The position numbers and the translations under genes are program-made. A stretch of 64,000 bases of DNA from Nocardioides sp. SYSU D00065 (GTDB lineage: Bacteria; Actinomycetota; Actinomycetes; Propionibacteriales; Nocardioidaceae), in assembly GCF_017916425.1 (NCBI RefSeq), contig NZ_JAFMSX010000001.1, positions 1,178,001-1,242,000 of the forward strand, written 5' to 3'. The notes under the pieces were generated by a model. That model made no database searches. It saw only the letters and a list, made by a program, of their open reading frames with translations, and was not told the DNA's origin. Shown piece after piece: positions 1 through 8,716 of the stretch. Positions within the stretch are counted from its first letter, which is position 1. The number at the start of each line of letters is the position of its first letter.

Positions 1-260
1 AGGATGCGGTTCTCGCCCTGGCGGACCAGGGTCGACTCGGCGACGCCGAGGGCGTCGACGCGGCCGCGGAGGACCTGCAGGGTCTTGTCGACGTTCTCGG
101 CGCTGGCGGGGGTCTGCTCGGTGCCCTCGGCCTCGAACACGAACTGTGCGCCACCGCGCAGGTCGAGGCCGAGGTTGGGCTTGACGTTGATCGCGAGCGC
201 CGCGCACCCGGCCAGGAGGCCGAGCACGAGGATGAAGCGAATCCAGACACCACGGGACAT
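1..260 (-). CDS. secD: SecD protein-export subunit, N-terminal part only
   Basis: The gene enters from beyond position 1, so only the first 86 or so residues are visible. The N-terminus has one hydrophobic segment (about residues 6-26) followed by the SecD hallmark GLDLRGG and, further on, RVDALGVAE and RQGENRIL, which match the first periplasmic region of SecD. SecD works with SecF at the SecYEG channel and uses the proton gradient to pull preproteins across the membrane. I chose the ATG at 258-260 because a GGAGG lies 9 nt upstream; an ATG 9 nt earlier abuts that GGAGG and is less likely. The next gene upstream is a divergent peptidase, not yajC. It could be a SecDF fusion, which cannot be judged from this fragment. 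Confidence 0.85.
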   Translation of the reverse strand, partial: MSRGVWIRFILVLGLLAGCAALAINVKPNLGLDLRGGAQFVFEAEGTEQTPASAENVDKTLQVLRGRVDALGVAESTLVRQGENRI

Positions 261-429
261 GCGCGACATCCTCCACCACGAGACTCCATCGCCCGAATCC
301 GGGCACGGAAACCCCAACGGACGGCTCAGGGGGAAGGTTCCGCCCGTCAGAGGCCTCGACAGGGGGCGGCCGCGGGTGTTGTGTGGATCGCACCGCGGCC
401 GGCTCCGGGCCGCACTCTCGGGAGGACAC

Positions 430-2580
430 ATGTCCATACGCACGAAGAAGCTCAGCAGCACCAGACTCGTGGCCGTGGCGGGTCTGGTGACCGCCGGCCT
501 GGCCGCCGGGGCGGGCGTCGCCTCGGGCTCCGGCCTCGACGACGGCCGCCGCCAGCTCGCGCGGACGGCCGCCGACGACACGACCCAGATCGTCATGGTC
601 CGCGCACCGGAGGTCGAGGACCGCAACGAGGTGATCGAGCTCGGGCTCGACGTCACCGAGCACGCGAACAGCCGCGGCATCGAGGTCGTCCTCCACGACG
701 CCGAGGACGCCCAGACGCTGAAGGACGCCGGGTTCACCTGGACCGTCACGGTCGACGACCTCGAGGCCCTGACCGAGGCCAACCGCCGCCAGGACGCCCG
801 GTACGCCGCCACCACGACGAGGTCGGACCTGCCCAGCGGGCGCACGTCGTACCGCACCTACGACGACTACCTGCGCGACATGTTCCGCCTCGCGCGCCAC
901 TACCCGACCCTCACCCGCCCGCTCACGCTGCCCAACCGGACGGTGCTCGGCGAGCCGATCCGCGGCCTCGAGATCAGCGTCGACGCCCGCGACGTACGTG
1001 ACGGCAAGCCGGTGTTCCTGCTGATGGGCGCCCACCATGCCCGCGAGTGGCCGAGCGCCGAGCACACCATGGAGTTCGCCTTCGACCTGCTCGAGTCCTA
1101 CTACGACCGTGACCGGGCCGTACGCGACCGCGCCCGGCGGGTGCTCTCGACGTCGCGGGTCATCGTCGTCCCGGTCGTCAACGTCGACGGCTTCAAGGTC
1201 TCGCGCGGCGCCCAGCCGCTCGGCGACTTCAGCACGTTCGACTACGAGATGAAGCGCAAGAACTGCTCGATCTCCGCGGCGACGCCCGAGCAGTACCTCG
1301 GCGGCACCTGCGCGGACAACCCCGCCGGCCGGCTGCGCGGCACCGACCTCAACCGCAACTACCCCGGCTTCTGGGGCGGCGGTGGGGCCAGCCCGATCTG
1401 GTCCAGCGACACCTACCGCGGCGACGCCCCGGGCAGCGAGCCGGAGACGGACGCGGTGCGCCAGCTGATCTCCGAGCGCGCGGTGACGGTGATGATCTCC
1501 AACCACACCTACAGCAACCTCGTGCTGCGGCCGCCGGCCATCGCGGCCACCGGGCTCGCGCCCGACGAGCCGGAGCTGAAGGCTCTCGGCGACGCGATGG
1601 CCGCGCAGAACGCCTACACCAGCCAGGCGTCGTACCAGCTCTACGACACCTCCGGGTCGACCGAGGACTGGAGCTACTGGATCACCGGCGGGCTCGGCTA
1701 CACGATCGAGATCGGCGACGAGGGGTTCCACCCGCCCTACGAGGAGGCCGTGGTCGGGGAGTACCTCGGCGAGGCGCCCGCCGACAGCGCCGGTCTCGGC
1801 GGCAACCAGGAGGCGTACTGGCTGGCGGCCGAGGCGGCGGCCGACGACTCACTGCACTCCCGCATCCGCGGGAAGGCACCGGCGGGTCGCACGATCACCG
1901 TGTCCAAGCACGTCGTGTCCCCGACCTCGCCGGTGATCCAGCCGGACGGGTCGGTCGGCGAGCCGATCCTCTACGAGGACACCCTCGTCAACCAGTACGC
2001 CACCGACCGCGGCGGGCGCTTCGTCGTGGACGTCAACCCGTCGACGAGGCCGCTGGTCGCGGGCCGCTACGGCCGCTACCCCGAGGCCCCGCCGCAGGCG
2101 ACGGTCCCGCTGGTGAACCCCGCGGAGGTCCCGCCGGTGGGCGGCAGCGAGTCCACCACGTTCGAGGTGCAGGGGCTGCCGGCGGCCGACAACGGCTACG
2201 CGGTGGTCTCGATCTCGTGGCCCTCGGACGACCCGGAGGCGCAGGACTGGGACTTCACGGTGATCGGGCCGGACGGTACGCCGGTCGGCTCGGGCGCGAC
2301 GCTGAACAATCCCGAGGTGATCCGGATCCCCGACCCGCAGCCCGGCACGTACACGGTCGTCGCCGACAACTACGCCGGCGGCTCCGCGGAGCACGACTGG
2401 ACCGGCGAGGTCACCTTCGAGAGCCCGGACCCGCCCATCGAGACCGGCGTCAAGGAGTCGTGGCTCGTCTCCTGCACCGACCGGCGCGGCCTGGTGCTCG
2501 GCACGCGCTCGGTGGTCGTCGACCGCGGTGAGGTCGTCGGCGTCGGGGACGTCTGTCGGCGGGGCAGCTACAAGCGCTGA
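430..2580 (+). CDS. Secreted M14 zinc carboxypeptidase
   Basis: A 716-residue secreted metallopeptidase that should remove C-terminal residues from extracellular peptides. A signal peptide lies at about residues 1-33 (KK, then a long Ala/Gly/Val stretch). The M14 catalytic domain runs from about 145 to 470. Visible zinc ligands are H203 and E206 in HAREW and H359 in SNHTYSN; E427 in YTIEIGDE is the expected general base, and the substrate-binding RGTDLNRNYPG segment is present. The last 150 residues contain a beta-rich domain resembling a pre-peptidase C-terminal domain. The ATG at 430 follows GGAGGACAC, giving good ribosome-binding spacing. It stands alone, divergent from secD and followed by paired hairpins. 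The family is clear; peptide specificity is unknown. Confidence 0.9.
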   Translation: MSIRTKKLSSTRLVAVAGLVTAGLAAGAGVASGSGLDDGRRQLARTAADDTTQIVMVRAPEVEDRNEVIELGLDVTEHANSRGIEVVLHDAEDAQTLKDAGFTWTVTVDDLEALTEANRRQDARYAATTTRSDLPSGRTSYRTYDDYLRDMFRLARHYPTLTRPLTLPNRTVLGEPIRGLEISVDARDVRDGKPVFLLMGAHHAREWPSAEHTMEFAFDLLESYYDRDRAVRDRARRVLSTSRVIVVPVVNVDGFKVSRGAQPLGDFSTFDYEMKRKNCSISAATPEQYLGGTCADNPAGRLRGTDLNRNYPGFWGGGGASPIWSSDTYRGDAPGSEPETDAVRQLISERAVTVMISNHTYSNLVLRPPAIAATGLAPDEPELKALGDAMAAQNAYTSQASYQLYDTSGSTEDWSYWITGGLGYTIEIGDEGFHPPYEEAVVGEYLGEAPADSAGLGGNQEAYWLAAEAAADDSLHSRIRGKAPAGRTITVSKHVVSPTSPVIQPDGSVGEPILYEDTLVNQYATDRGGRFVVDVNPSTRPLVAGRYGRYPEAPPQATVPLVNPAEVPPVGGSESTTFEVQGLPAADNGYAVVSISWPSDDPEAQDWDFTVIGPDGTPVGSGATLNNPEVIRIPDPQPGTYTVVADNYAGGSAEHDWTGEVTFESPDPPIETGVKESWLVSCTDRRGLVLGTRSVVVDRGEVVGVGDVCRRGSYKR

Positions 2581-2587
2581 AGTGCCT

Positions 2588-2633
2588 GACAACCTTAGCG
2601 ATCCCCGGTCGGCCGGGGATCGCTGAGGTTGTC
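2588..2633. terminator. 21-bp hairpin, palindromic repeat copy F1
   Basis: Arms 2588-2608 and 2613-2633 pair over 21 bp with one G-T mismatch around a TCGG loop. The outer part reads GACAACCT/AGGTTGTC and the inner part ATCCCCGG/CCGGGGAT. It sits between the 3' ends of the convergent carboxypeptidase and hflX genes, so it is placed to act as a bidirectional terminator. The same modules recur at five other loci in this window. Confidence 0.7.
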
Positions 2634-2659
2634 GGCCCATGCAAGGCCTGACAACCTGA

Positions 2660-2685
2660 GGAATCCCCGGGCAGCCGGGGATTCC
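2660..2685. terminator. Second hairpin, palindromic repeat copy F2
   Basis: Arms 2660-2670 (GGAATCCCCGG) and 2675-2685 pair perfectly over 11 bp around a GCAG loop. The left flank repeats the TGACAACCTGAG module of the preceding hairpin, but the matching right flank is missing, so this copy looks like a shortened duplicate. It probably terminates hflX transcription from the right. Confidence 0.6.
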
Positions 2686-2723
2686 TGATGCCCGAGGGAC
2701 GACCGGACGACCGACCGCCAACC

Positions 2724-4262
2724 TCAGCGCGCGTACGCCGCCAGCTCGCCGGCCAGGTCGGCGTTGGCCCGACCCACGACGAGGGTGCCGTCGCCGGTGT
2801 GCTCGAGCGTGCCGATCTCCGCCTCCTGGTGGATGCGGTTGACCAGGTCGCCGCGCTCGTAGGGCAGGAGCACGTCGAACTCGACCTGGGGACGAGGCAG
2901 CTCCGACTCGATCGTCGCGAGGGCTTCGGCGATGCCCTCGCCGGTCTTCGCGCTCACCACCACGCTGTGCGGCTCACGCGCCCGCAGCCGGCTGATGACG
3001 AGCGGGTCGGCCGCGTCGGCCTTGTTGATGACGATGATCTCGGGAACCTTGTTGGCACCGATCTCGGCGAGGACCTGGCGCACCGCGGCGATCTGGCCCT
3101 CGGGGTCGGGGTGCGAGCCGTCGACGACGTGGAGCAGCAGGTCGGAGTCGGCGATCTCCTCCAGCGTCGAGCGGAACGCCTCGACGAGGTCGTGCGGGAG
3201 GTGCCGGACGAACCCGACGGTGTCGGACATCGTGTAGATGCGTCCGTCCGCGGTCGTCGTACGCCGCGTGGTGGGGTCGAGGGTCGCGAACAGTGCGTCC
3301 TCCACCAGCACCCCCGCGTCGGTCAGCCGGTTGAGCAGCGAGGACTTGCCGGCGTTCGTGTAGCCGGCGATCGCGACGCTGGGGATGTGGTTGCGGCGAC
3401 GCGACTGTCGCTTGACCTCGCGGGTGCCGCGCATCTCCTTGAGGTCGCGGCGCAGCTTGGCGATCTTGGTGTTGATGCGCCGGCGGTCGGTCTCGATCTT
3501 GGTCTCACCGGGACCACGGCCACCGATGCCCTCACCGCCGGCGGCCCGGCCACCGGCCTGGCGCGACAGGTTGCCGCCCCAGCCGCGCAGGCGCTGCTTC
3601 ATGTACTGCAGCTGAGCCAGCTCGACCTGCGCCTGGCCCTCCTTGCTCTTCGCGTGCTGCGCGAAGATGTCGAGGATCAGCGCGGTGCGGTCGACGACCT
3701 TCACCTTGAGCCGGTCCTCGAGGTTGCGCAGCTGGCTGGGCGCGAGCTCGCCGTCGCAGATCACAGTGTCGGCGCCGGTGGCCTGCACGATTTCGCGGAT
3801 CGCGTCGACCTTGCCGCGGCCGATGTAGGTGGCCGGGTCGGGCTTCTGGCGGCGCTGGAAGACGGCCTCGAGCACCTCGGAGCCGGCGGTCTCGGCCAGC
3901 AGCGCGAGCTCAGCCATCGAGTTCTCCGCGTCGGTGACGCTGCCCTCGGTCCACACGCCGACGAGCACGACCTTCTCCAGGCGGAGCTGGCGGTACTCGA
4001 CCTCGGTGATGTCCTCGAGCTCGGTGCGCAGGCTCGCCACGCGGCGCAGGGCGTGGCGCTCGGCCAGCTCCTGGGCGCCGACGGTGAGCTCCTCGGGGTC
4101 CGGCTCGTCGTACGACGCGTCGTCGGCGTAGCCCGACTCGAAGCCGTCGTCGGCCTCGTCCTCGTCGGCGAGCAGCTCGTCGTCGAGCTCGATGGCCTCG
4201 TCGTCCCAGCCGCGGGTGGCGTCGAGTGCGTCGCGCAGGTTGAAGTCAGGTGCGTTCGTCAT
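2724..4262 (-). CDS. hflX: Ribosome-associated GTPase HflX
   Basis: A 512-residue GTPase that in other bacteria splits or rescues stalled ribosomes by binding the 50S subunit. It has an acidic N-terminal extension (residues 1-70, rich in Asp and Glu), the HflX N-terminal domain with YIGRGKVD, a Gly-rich linker (GGRAAGGEGIGGRGPGE) and the G domain. The G1 motif GYTNAGKSS begins near residue 299, followed by G3 DTVGF and G4 NKAD. It belongs to the conserved actinobacterial hflX-dapF-miaA neighbourhood, though an SDR gene now separates it from dapF. A possible -10 (TACTCT on the minus strand) lies 9 nt before the ATG, so the leader is very short. The acidic extension is longer than in proteobacterial homologues. 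Confidence 0.95.
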   Translation of the reverse strand: MTNAPDFNLRDALDATRGWDDEAIELDDELLADEDEADDGFESGYADDASYDEPDPEELTVGAQELAERHALRRVASLRTELEDITEVEYRQLRLEKVVLVGVWTEGSVTDAENSMAELALLAETAGSEVLEAVFQRRQKPDPATYIGRGKVDAIREIVQATGADTVICDGELAPSQLRNLEDRLKVKVVDRTALILDIFAQHAKSKEGQAQVELAQLQYMKQRLRGWGGNLSRQAGGRAAGGEGIGGRGPGETKIETDRRRINTKIAKLRRDLKEMRGTREVKRQSRRRNHIPSVAIAGYTNAGKSSLLNRLTDAGVLVEDALFATLDPTTRRTTTADGRIYTMSDTVGFVRHLPHDLVEAFRSTLEEIADSDLLLHVVDGSHPDPEGQIAAVRQVLAEIGANKVPEIIVINKADAADPLVISRLRAREPHSVVVSAKTGEGIAEALATIESELPRPQVEFDVLLPYERGDLVNRIHQEAEIGTLEHTGDGTLVVGRANADLAGELAAYAR

Positions 4263-4351
4263 ATGCCCTCAAGAGTAGGTCGGCGAACCCACCTGCGCGA
4301 GCCGGTTTGCGACGGGCCCGTGCGGCGGCCGGGCGCGGCCGCGGCGACGGC

Positions 4352-5128
4352 CTACTTGGGGGGCATCCGGATGCCGCCGTCGACGCGGATCGTCTCGCCG
4401 TTCATGTAGGAGTTGGTGAGGCACTCGACCACCATGCTGGCCAGCTCCTCGGCGCGGCCGAGACGCTTGGGGAACAGCACGTTGGCGCCCAGGTTGGCCT
4501 TGAACGCCTCGGGCTCGGGAAACGAGTCGTAGATCGGGGTGTCGATCAGGCCCGGCGCCACGGTGTTGAGCCGGATTCCGGCGGCGGACAGGTCGCGCGC
4601 GACGGGCAGGGTCATGCCGACCACGCCGCCCTTGGAGGCGGAGTACGACGCCTGACCGATCTGGCCGTCGAAGGCGGCGACCGAGGCGAGGTTGACGATC
4701 GCGCCGCGCTGGCCGTCGGCGTCCGGCTCGTTGCGGCTCATCACGGTCGCGGCCTGCCGGGTCATGTCGAAGGTGCCGATGAGGTTGATCTCGATGACCC
4801 TGCGGAACGCGTCGAGGTCGTGGGCCGACTCCAGCAGGCCGTCGCGACCGATGGTGCGCTGGGCCCAGCCGATGCCGGCGGAGTTCACGCAGGCGCGCAG
4901 CGGCGCGACCTCGGCCGCCGCCTCGACCGCGGCGGCGACCTGGTCGGTCCGGGTCACGTCGACGGACACGAACAAGCCGCCCACCTCGTCGGCCAGCGCC
5001 TGGCCCTTCTCGGCGTTGAGGTCGGCGACCACGACGGTGGCGCCCTTCGCGGCGAGCGCTCGGGCGACGGCGGCACCGATGCCGCTGGCGCCGCCGGTGA
5101 CGATGGCGGAGGATCCGGTGATGTCCAT
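4352..5128 (-). CDS. SDR dehydrogenase, 3-hydroxyacyl-CoA type
   Basis: A 258-residue short-chain dehydrogenase with a Rossmann NAD-binding motif TGGASGIG near residue 11, the NSAGIG segment and the catalytic YSASK near residue 167. The sequence and length fit the group annotated as type-2 3-hydroxyacyl-CoA dehydrogenases, which oxidise 3-hydroxyacyl-CoA or hydroxysteroids with NAD. This assignment is by family resemblance and the substrate is not shown. The gene is monocistronic between dapF and hflX. A -10-like TAGGAT on the minus strand ends 7 nt before the ATG, so its mRNA is probably leaderless. Confidence 0.85.
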   Translation of the reverse strand: MDITGSSAIVTGGASGIGAAVARALAAKGATVVVADLNAEKGQALADEVGGLFVSVDVTRTDQVAAAVEAAAEVAPLRACVNSAGIGWAQRTIGRDGLLESAHDLDAFRRVIEINLIGTFDMTRQAATVMSRNEPDADGQRGAIVNLASVAAFDGQIGQASYSASKGGVVGMTLPVARDLSAAGIRLNTVAPGLIDTPIYDSFPEPEAFKANLGANVLFPKRLGRAEELASMVVECLTNSYMNGETIRVDGGIRMPPK

Positions 5129-5135
5129 GGCTCGG

Positions 5136-5141
5136 ATCCTA
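5136..5141 (-). promoter_or_regulatory. -10 box of the SDR gene, leaderless type
   Basis: TAGGAT on the minus strand, 7 nt before the ATG at 5128. This is the TANNNT plus 6-7 nt arrangement seen before several genes in this window. Confidence 0.5.
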
Positions 5142-5193
5142 GGACGTCCCAGGGATTGCGCTCGGCGGGCCCGGGTCGGGGGCGTTGATGGTC

Positions 5194-5273
5194 CATCACG
5201 GTACGTCGCCGAACGGGCACTTCCCGTGCGGAACTCACCCGGGGAAGTGCCTACTCACCGACATACCGTGATG
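5194..5273. repeat. Nested inverted repeats between dapF and the SDR gene
   Basis: The outer arms CATCACGGTA (5194-5203) and TACCGTGATG (5264-5273) enclose inner arms GGCACTTCCC (5216-5225) and GGGAAGTGCC (5242-5251). Both pairs are perfect 10-bp matches. The element is downstream of dapF and upstream of the SDR promoter. It may terminate dapF transcription or bind a dimeric regulator; nothing in the sequence decides between these. The rest of 5142-5309 shows no gene. Confidence 0.65.
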
Positions 5274-5309
5274 AATGTGGGGCCAGCGTGACGGGCGGCG
5301 GCGAGCGGT

Positions 5310-6095
5310 TCAGAGGTCGGTGACGCCCTCGGCGACCAGGACGGCGGGGCCGGTCATCAGGACCCGGTCGTCCTCGGTCCACACGATGCAGAGCGTGCCG
5401 CCGGGGACGTCGACGCGGTACGCCGTACCGCGCGGCGCCCCGTCGGCGAGCGCGGTCGCGACGGCCACTGCGCAGGCGCCCGTTCCGCAGGACCGGGTCT
5501 CCCCGGACCCGCGCTCGTGGACCCGCATCGCGACGTGGTGCTCGCCGCGGCGTACGACGAACTCGACGTTCACGCCGTCGGGGTAGATCTCGGCGTCGTG
5601 CGCGGGCGGCTCGAGCAGCGAGCCGGCGTCGGCGAGGTCGTCGACGAACGCCACCGCGTGCGGGTTGCCCATCGACACGTGGCGGGCCGCCCAGGCCCGG
5701 TCGCCGACGGACACCTCCGTCTCCCCCAGCACCTCCGGCGCGCCCATGTCTGCGGTGTACTCCTCGCCGGCGGCGTCGAGCACCTTGACCCCGGCCCGCG
5801 TCTGGATGCGCATCGGGAACGGCTCACCCTCGTGGTCGTGGAGGTAGCGCGCGAGCACGCGGACGCCGTTGCCGCACATCTCGCTGACCGAACCGTCGGC
5901 GTTGCGGTAGTCCATGAACCAGCCGTCGCCGCGGTGGACCGCACGCAGGACCCCGTCCGCCCCCAGGCCCGCGCGGCGGTCGCACAGCGCCCGCACCCGC
6001 TCGGCGGCCAGGTCGCCGTGGACCGAGCCGTCGGGGTCGGGCAGGACCACGAAGTCGTTCTCGGTGCCGTGGCCCTTGAGGAAGCGATAGCTCAC
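5310..6095 (-). CDS. dapF: Diaminopimelate epimerase
   Basis: A 261-residue enzyme that interconverts LL- and meso-diaminopimelate, the last step before lysine and a precursor of the peptidoglycan cross-link. Both active-site cysteines are visible: C74 in MCGNGVRV and C203 in SCGTGACAV, the expected two-base pair. The N-terminal KGHGTENDFV and the GNPH segment also match the family, and length is normal. The start is GTG at 6093-6095, with GGAGG almost adjacent, so a leaderless start is possible. It lies in the hflX-dapF-miaA block, downstream of the ggt terminator and upstream of a nested inverted repeat. Confidence 0.95.
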   Translation of the reverse strand: MSYRFLKGHGTENDFVVLPDPDGSVHGDLAAERVRALCDRRAGLGADGVLRAVHRGDGWFMDYRNADGSVSEMCGNGVRVLARYLHDHEGEPFPMRIQTRAGVKVLDAAGEEYTADMGAPEVLGETEVSVGDRAWAARHVSMGNPHAVAFVDDLADAGSLLEPPAHDAEIYPDGVNVEFVVRRGEHHVAMRVHERGSGETRSCGTGACAVAVATALADGAPRGTAYRVDVPGGTLCIVWTEDDRVLMTGPAVLVAEGVTDL

Positions 6096-6127
6096 GCCTC
6101 CAGTGTGGCAGCCGTGCGGAGAGCAGC

Positions 6128-6174
6128 CGGACGGTCGTGGGCTCCCCGGGATGCGCGGACCCCACGACCGTCCG
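6128..6174 (-). terminator. Terminator hairpin after ggt
   Basis: A perfect 14-bp inverted repeat (6128-6141 with 6161-6174; arm sequence CGGACGGTCGTGGG) lies 7 nt after the ggt stop codon in its direction of transcription and before dapF. No T-run follows, as is usual in high-GC actinobacteria. Confidence 0.7.
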
Positions 6175-6180
6175 AAGTGG

Positions 6181-8049
6181 CTACCGCGGGTCGACCACCT
6201 TGGCCGAGCCCTTGCCGCGGCGGCTCGGCTCGGCGACCGCCGTCATCTGGCGGCGTGGCCCGAGCTCGATCGCCGTCGCCGCGCCGATCTCGGCAGCGCT
6301 GGTGAAGGCGTCGCCCGCGGGCACCAGGGTGTGCCCGAGGGCGGTCAGCGCCGGCCCGAAGGCGGCGATGAACGCCGGCTCCGCCGTCACGCTCGTGGTG
6401 TTGCGCTGCGTGGCGCGGGGTGCTGCGATCGCCTCCTCGATGCTCATCCCGAGGTCGATGCGGTTGACGAGCATCTGGAGCACGGTGGTGATGATCGTCG
6501 AGCCGCCCGGGGACCCCAGCGCGAGGAACGGTTTGCCGTCCTTGAGCACGATCGTCGGCGACATGGAGCTGCGCGGGCGCTTGCCCGGCTGGATCCGGTT
6601 GGGGTCGGCGGCGTCGTACACCGTCGAGAAGTCGGTCAGCTCGTTGTTGAGCAGGAAGCCGTGGCCCGGCACGACCATGCCCGAGCCGCCGGTCTGCTCG
6701 ATGGTGAGGGTGTACTCCACGACGTTGCCCCACTTGTCCGCGACGGTGAGGTTGGTGGTGGAGATGTTCTCGGTGTCGGCGTCGACCGTGCCCTTCGCCG
6801 CCGCCGGGCCGCACACGCCGTCGTACGACGTCACGTCGCCGGCCGGGACCGGCTTGGCCGCCGCCTTGGTCGGGTCGAGCAGGCAGGCGCGCTCCGCCGC
6901 GAACCGATCGTCGAGCAGGCGCTTGACCGGGACGTCGACGTAGGCCGGGTCGCCGACGTACTTGCCGCGGTCGGCGAAGGCGAGGGCGCTGGCCTCGAGG
7001 TAGTGGTGCAGGGCCTGCTCGGGCGTCATCGCGGACAGGTCGTAGCGCTCGAGGATGTTGAGCGCCTCGCCGACCGTCGTGCCACCCGACGACGACGGCG
7101 CCATGCCGTAGACGTCGTGCCCGCGGTAGGTCGTCCGGGTCGCCTTCTGCGAGCGCACCTTGTAGTCGCGCAGGTCGCGCGGGGTGAGCCAGCCGGCCGG
7201 CACGGGCAGGTCGGTGTTGTTGGTCGTGCGCGGCTTGCGGACCACCTCGGACATCAGCCGGGCCAGCGGGCCGCGGTAGAACGCCCGGGGGCCGCGCTCG
7301 GCGATCATGTCGTACGTCGCGGCGAGCTCCGGGTTGCGGAACACCGAGCCGACCCGGGGTGCGTCGCCCTTGGGCAGGAACAGCTTCTTGGAGTCCTTGA
7401 AGGCGGCGAAGCGCTCCTCGTTGTCGAGGGTCTGCTGCCGGAAGGTCTCGTCGACCTTGAACCCGCGGCGCGCGACCTTGGTCGCGGGTGCCAGCGCGTC
7501 GGCCAGCGACAGGGTCCCCCAGTTGGCCAGGGCCTTGTCCCACGTCGCGAGCGTGCCGGGCGTGCCGACGCTCGCGCCGCTGGTGACGAGCTCGGGAGTG
7601 AAGTTGTAGGGCTTGCCGGTGGCCGGGTCGATGAACGCGTCCTGCGGCATCTTCATCGGCGCGGTCTCGCGGCCGTCGAGCGTGCGCACCTTGCCCGACT
7701 TGGCGTTGTAGAACACGAAGTAGCCGCCGCCGCCGATGCCGGCGCTGTAGGGCTCAGTGACGCCGAGCGTCGCGGCGGCTGCCACGGCGGCGTCGACGGC
7801 GTTGCCGCCCGCCTTGAGGACCTTGAGGCCGGCTGCGCTGGCCTCGGGGTCGACGGTGCTGATCGCGCCGCCCTTGCCGACCGCGGTGGGGTCCTTGACG
7901 GTCGGGCGGCGCTCCTCGGCCCCGGCGGGCGCGAGGGACGGCGACGACGCGGCCGTCGACGCGCTGGGCGCGACGAGGAGGCCGACGGCCAGGGTGAGCC
8001 CGCTGGTGGCGGACAGGACGGCGGTGAGCCGCCGGGCGTGCTGGTGCAT
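6181..8049 (-). CDS. ggt: Secreted gamma-glutamyltransferase
   Basis: A 622-residue exported Ntn-hydrolase that cleaves the gamma-glutamyl bond of glutathione and related peptides. The precursor is expected to cut itself before T431, which begins TTNLTVAD and aligns with the TTH nucleophile motif of the family; the His is replaced by Asn here. GGGGYFVF near the N-terminus and GSPGGSTI (oxyanion region) in the small subunit are also present. A signal peptide covers about residues 1-32 (HQHARR, then a hydrophobic stretch ending with Ala-rich sequence). The ATG at 8047-8049 has GGAGG 5 nt upstream, so longer upstream extensions are rejected. It may support use of extracellular glutathione. Confidence 0.92.
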   Translation of the reverse strand: MHQHARRLTAVLSATSGLTLAVGLLVAPSASTAASSPSLAPAGAEERRPTVKDPTAVGKGGAISTVDPEASAAGLKVLKAGGNAVDAAVAAAATLGVTEPYSAGIGGGGYFVFYNAKSGKVRTLDGRETAPMKMPQDAFIDPATGKPYNFTPELVTSGASVGTPGTLATWDKALANWGTLSLADALAPATKVARRGFKVDETFRQQTLDNEERFAAFKDSKKLFLPKGDAPRVGSVFRNPELAATYDMIAERGPRAFYRGPLARLMSEVVRKPRTTNNTDLPVPAGWLTPRDLRDYKVRSQKATRTTYRGHDVYGMAPSSSGGTTVGEALNILERYDLSAMTPEQALHHYLEASALAFADRGKYVGDPAYVDVPVKRLLDDRFAAERACLLDPTKAAAKPVPAGDVTSYDGVCGPAAAKGTVDADTENISTTNLTVADKWGNVVEYTLTIEQTGGSGMVVPGHGFLLNNELTDFSTVYDAADPNRIQPGKRPRSSMSPTIVLKDGKPFLALGSPGGSTIITTVLQMLVNRIDLGMSIEEAIAAPRATQRNTTSVTAEPAFIAAFGPALTALGHTLVPAGDAFTSAAEIGAATAIELGPRRQMTAVAEPSRRGKGSAKVVDPR

Positions 8050-8149
8050 GAAGACCTCCGAAGTGACGATCACTCCACCTTGCCGCCGTGACCGGCGGTT
8101 GTCCACGACCCCGGGGGTGGGTCGGGACCGGCACCCTTCGGTCCGCGGC

Positions 8150-8668
8150 TCACCGGACCACCGAGTAGCGCCCGCACATGAAGTCGCGGTTGCGCGCGGT
8201 CTCCTCGAGCCGCAGCTCCACGTGGCGCGGCAGCACGGGAGCGCCGCCCCCGAGGGCGACCGGTGCGTACTGCAGCCACACCTCGTCGAGCAGCCCGGCG
8301 TCGTGGAACTGACCGGCGAGCTCTCCTCCACCCACCACCCAGATGTCCCGGCCGCCGGCCGCCTCGGTCATGTCCGCGTGCACGCGAGCCACGTCGTCAC
8401 GGTCGAACCGGACGCTGGCGGGCGCCTCGGGGAACGTGCGGTGGGTCAGCACCCACGTCGGCAACGAGCCCCACGGCTCCTCGTCGTGGTCGAGGATCCA
8501 CTGCCAGGTCGAGGCGCCCATGACGCAGGCGCCGAGCCGCCGCTGGAACGCGGGGTAGGCCATGGGGCCGTCCAGGTCGATGTCGCGCGAGGTCAGCCAG
8601 TCGAGGGAGTGGTCCGTGGTCGCGATGAAGCCGTCGAGGGTGCACCCGGTGTAGTAGATGGTCGCCAT
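8150..8668 (-). CDS. DHFR-like (RibD C-terminal family) reductase
   Basis: A 172-residue protein of the RibD C-terminal/dihydrofolate reductase-like superfamily (YwjB-type). It begins with the beta strand and loop TIYYTGCTLDGFIA, contains VMGASTWQW in the position of the NADPH-binding helix, and has the conserved VVGGGELAGQF nucleotide-binding loop near residue 113. These proteins are NADPH-dependent reductases of mostly unknown substrate and are not the housekeeping folA enzyme. It lies upstream of ggt and downstream of a TetR gene on the same strand, with about 100 bp before ggt that hold no gene. Function beyond the family is unknown. Confidence 0.8.
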   Translation of the reverse strand: MATIYYTGCTLDGFIATTDHSLDWLTSRDIDLDGPMAYPAFQRRLGACVMGASTWQWILDHDEEPWGSLPTWVLTHRTFPEAPASVRFDRDDVARVHADMTEAAGGRDIWVVGGGELAGQFHDAGLLDEVWLQYAPVALGGGAPVLPRHVELRLEETARNRDFMCGRYSVVR

Positions 8669-8716
8669 CGCACCACCATGACAGCCGGCACCGACATCCG
8701 GCGCCGGGTCGACGAG

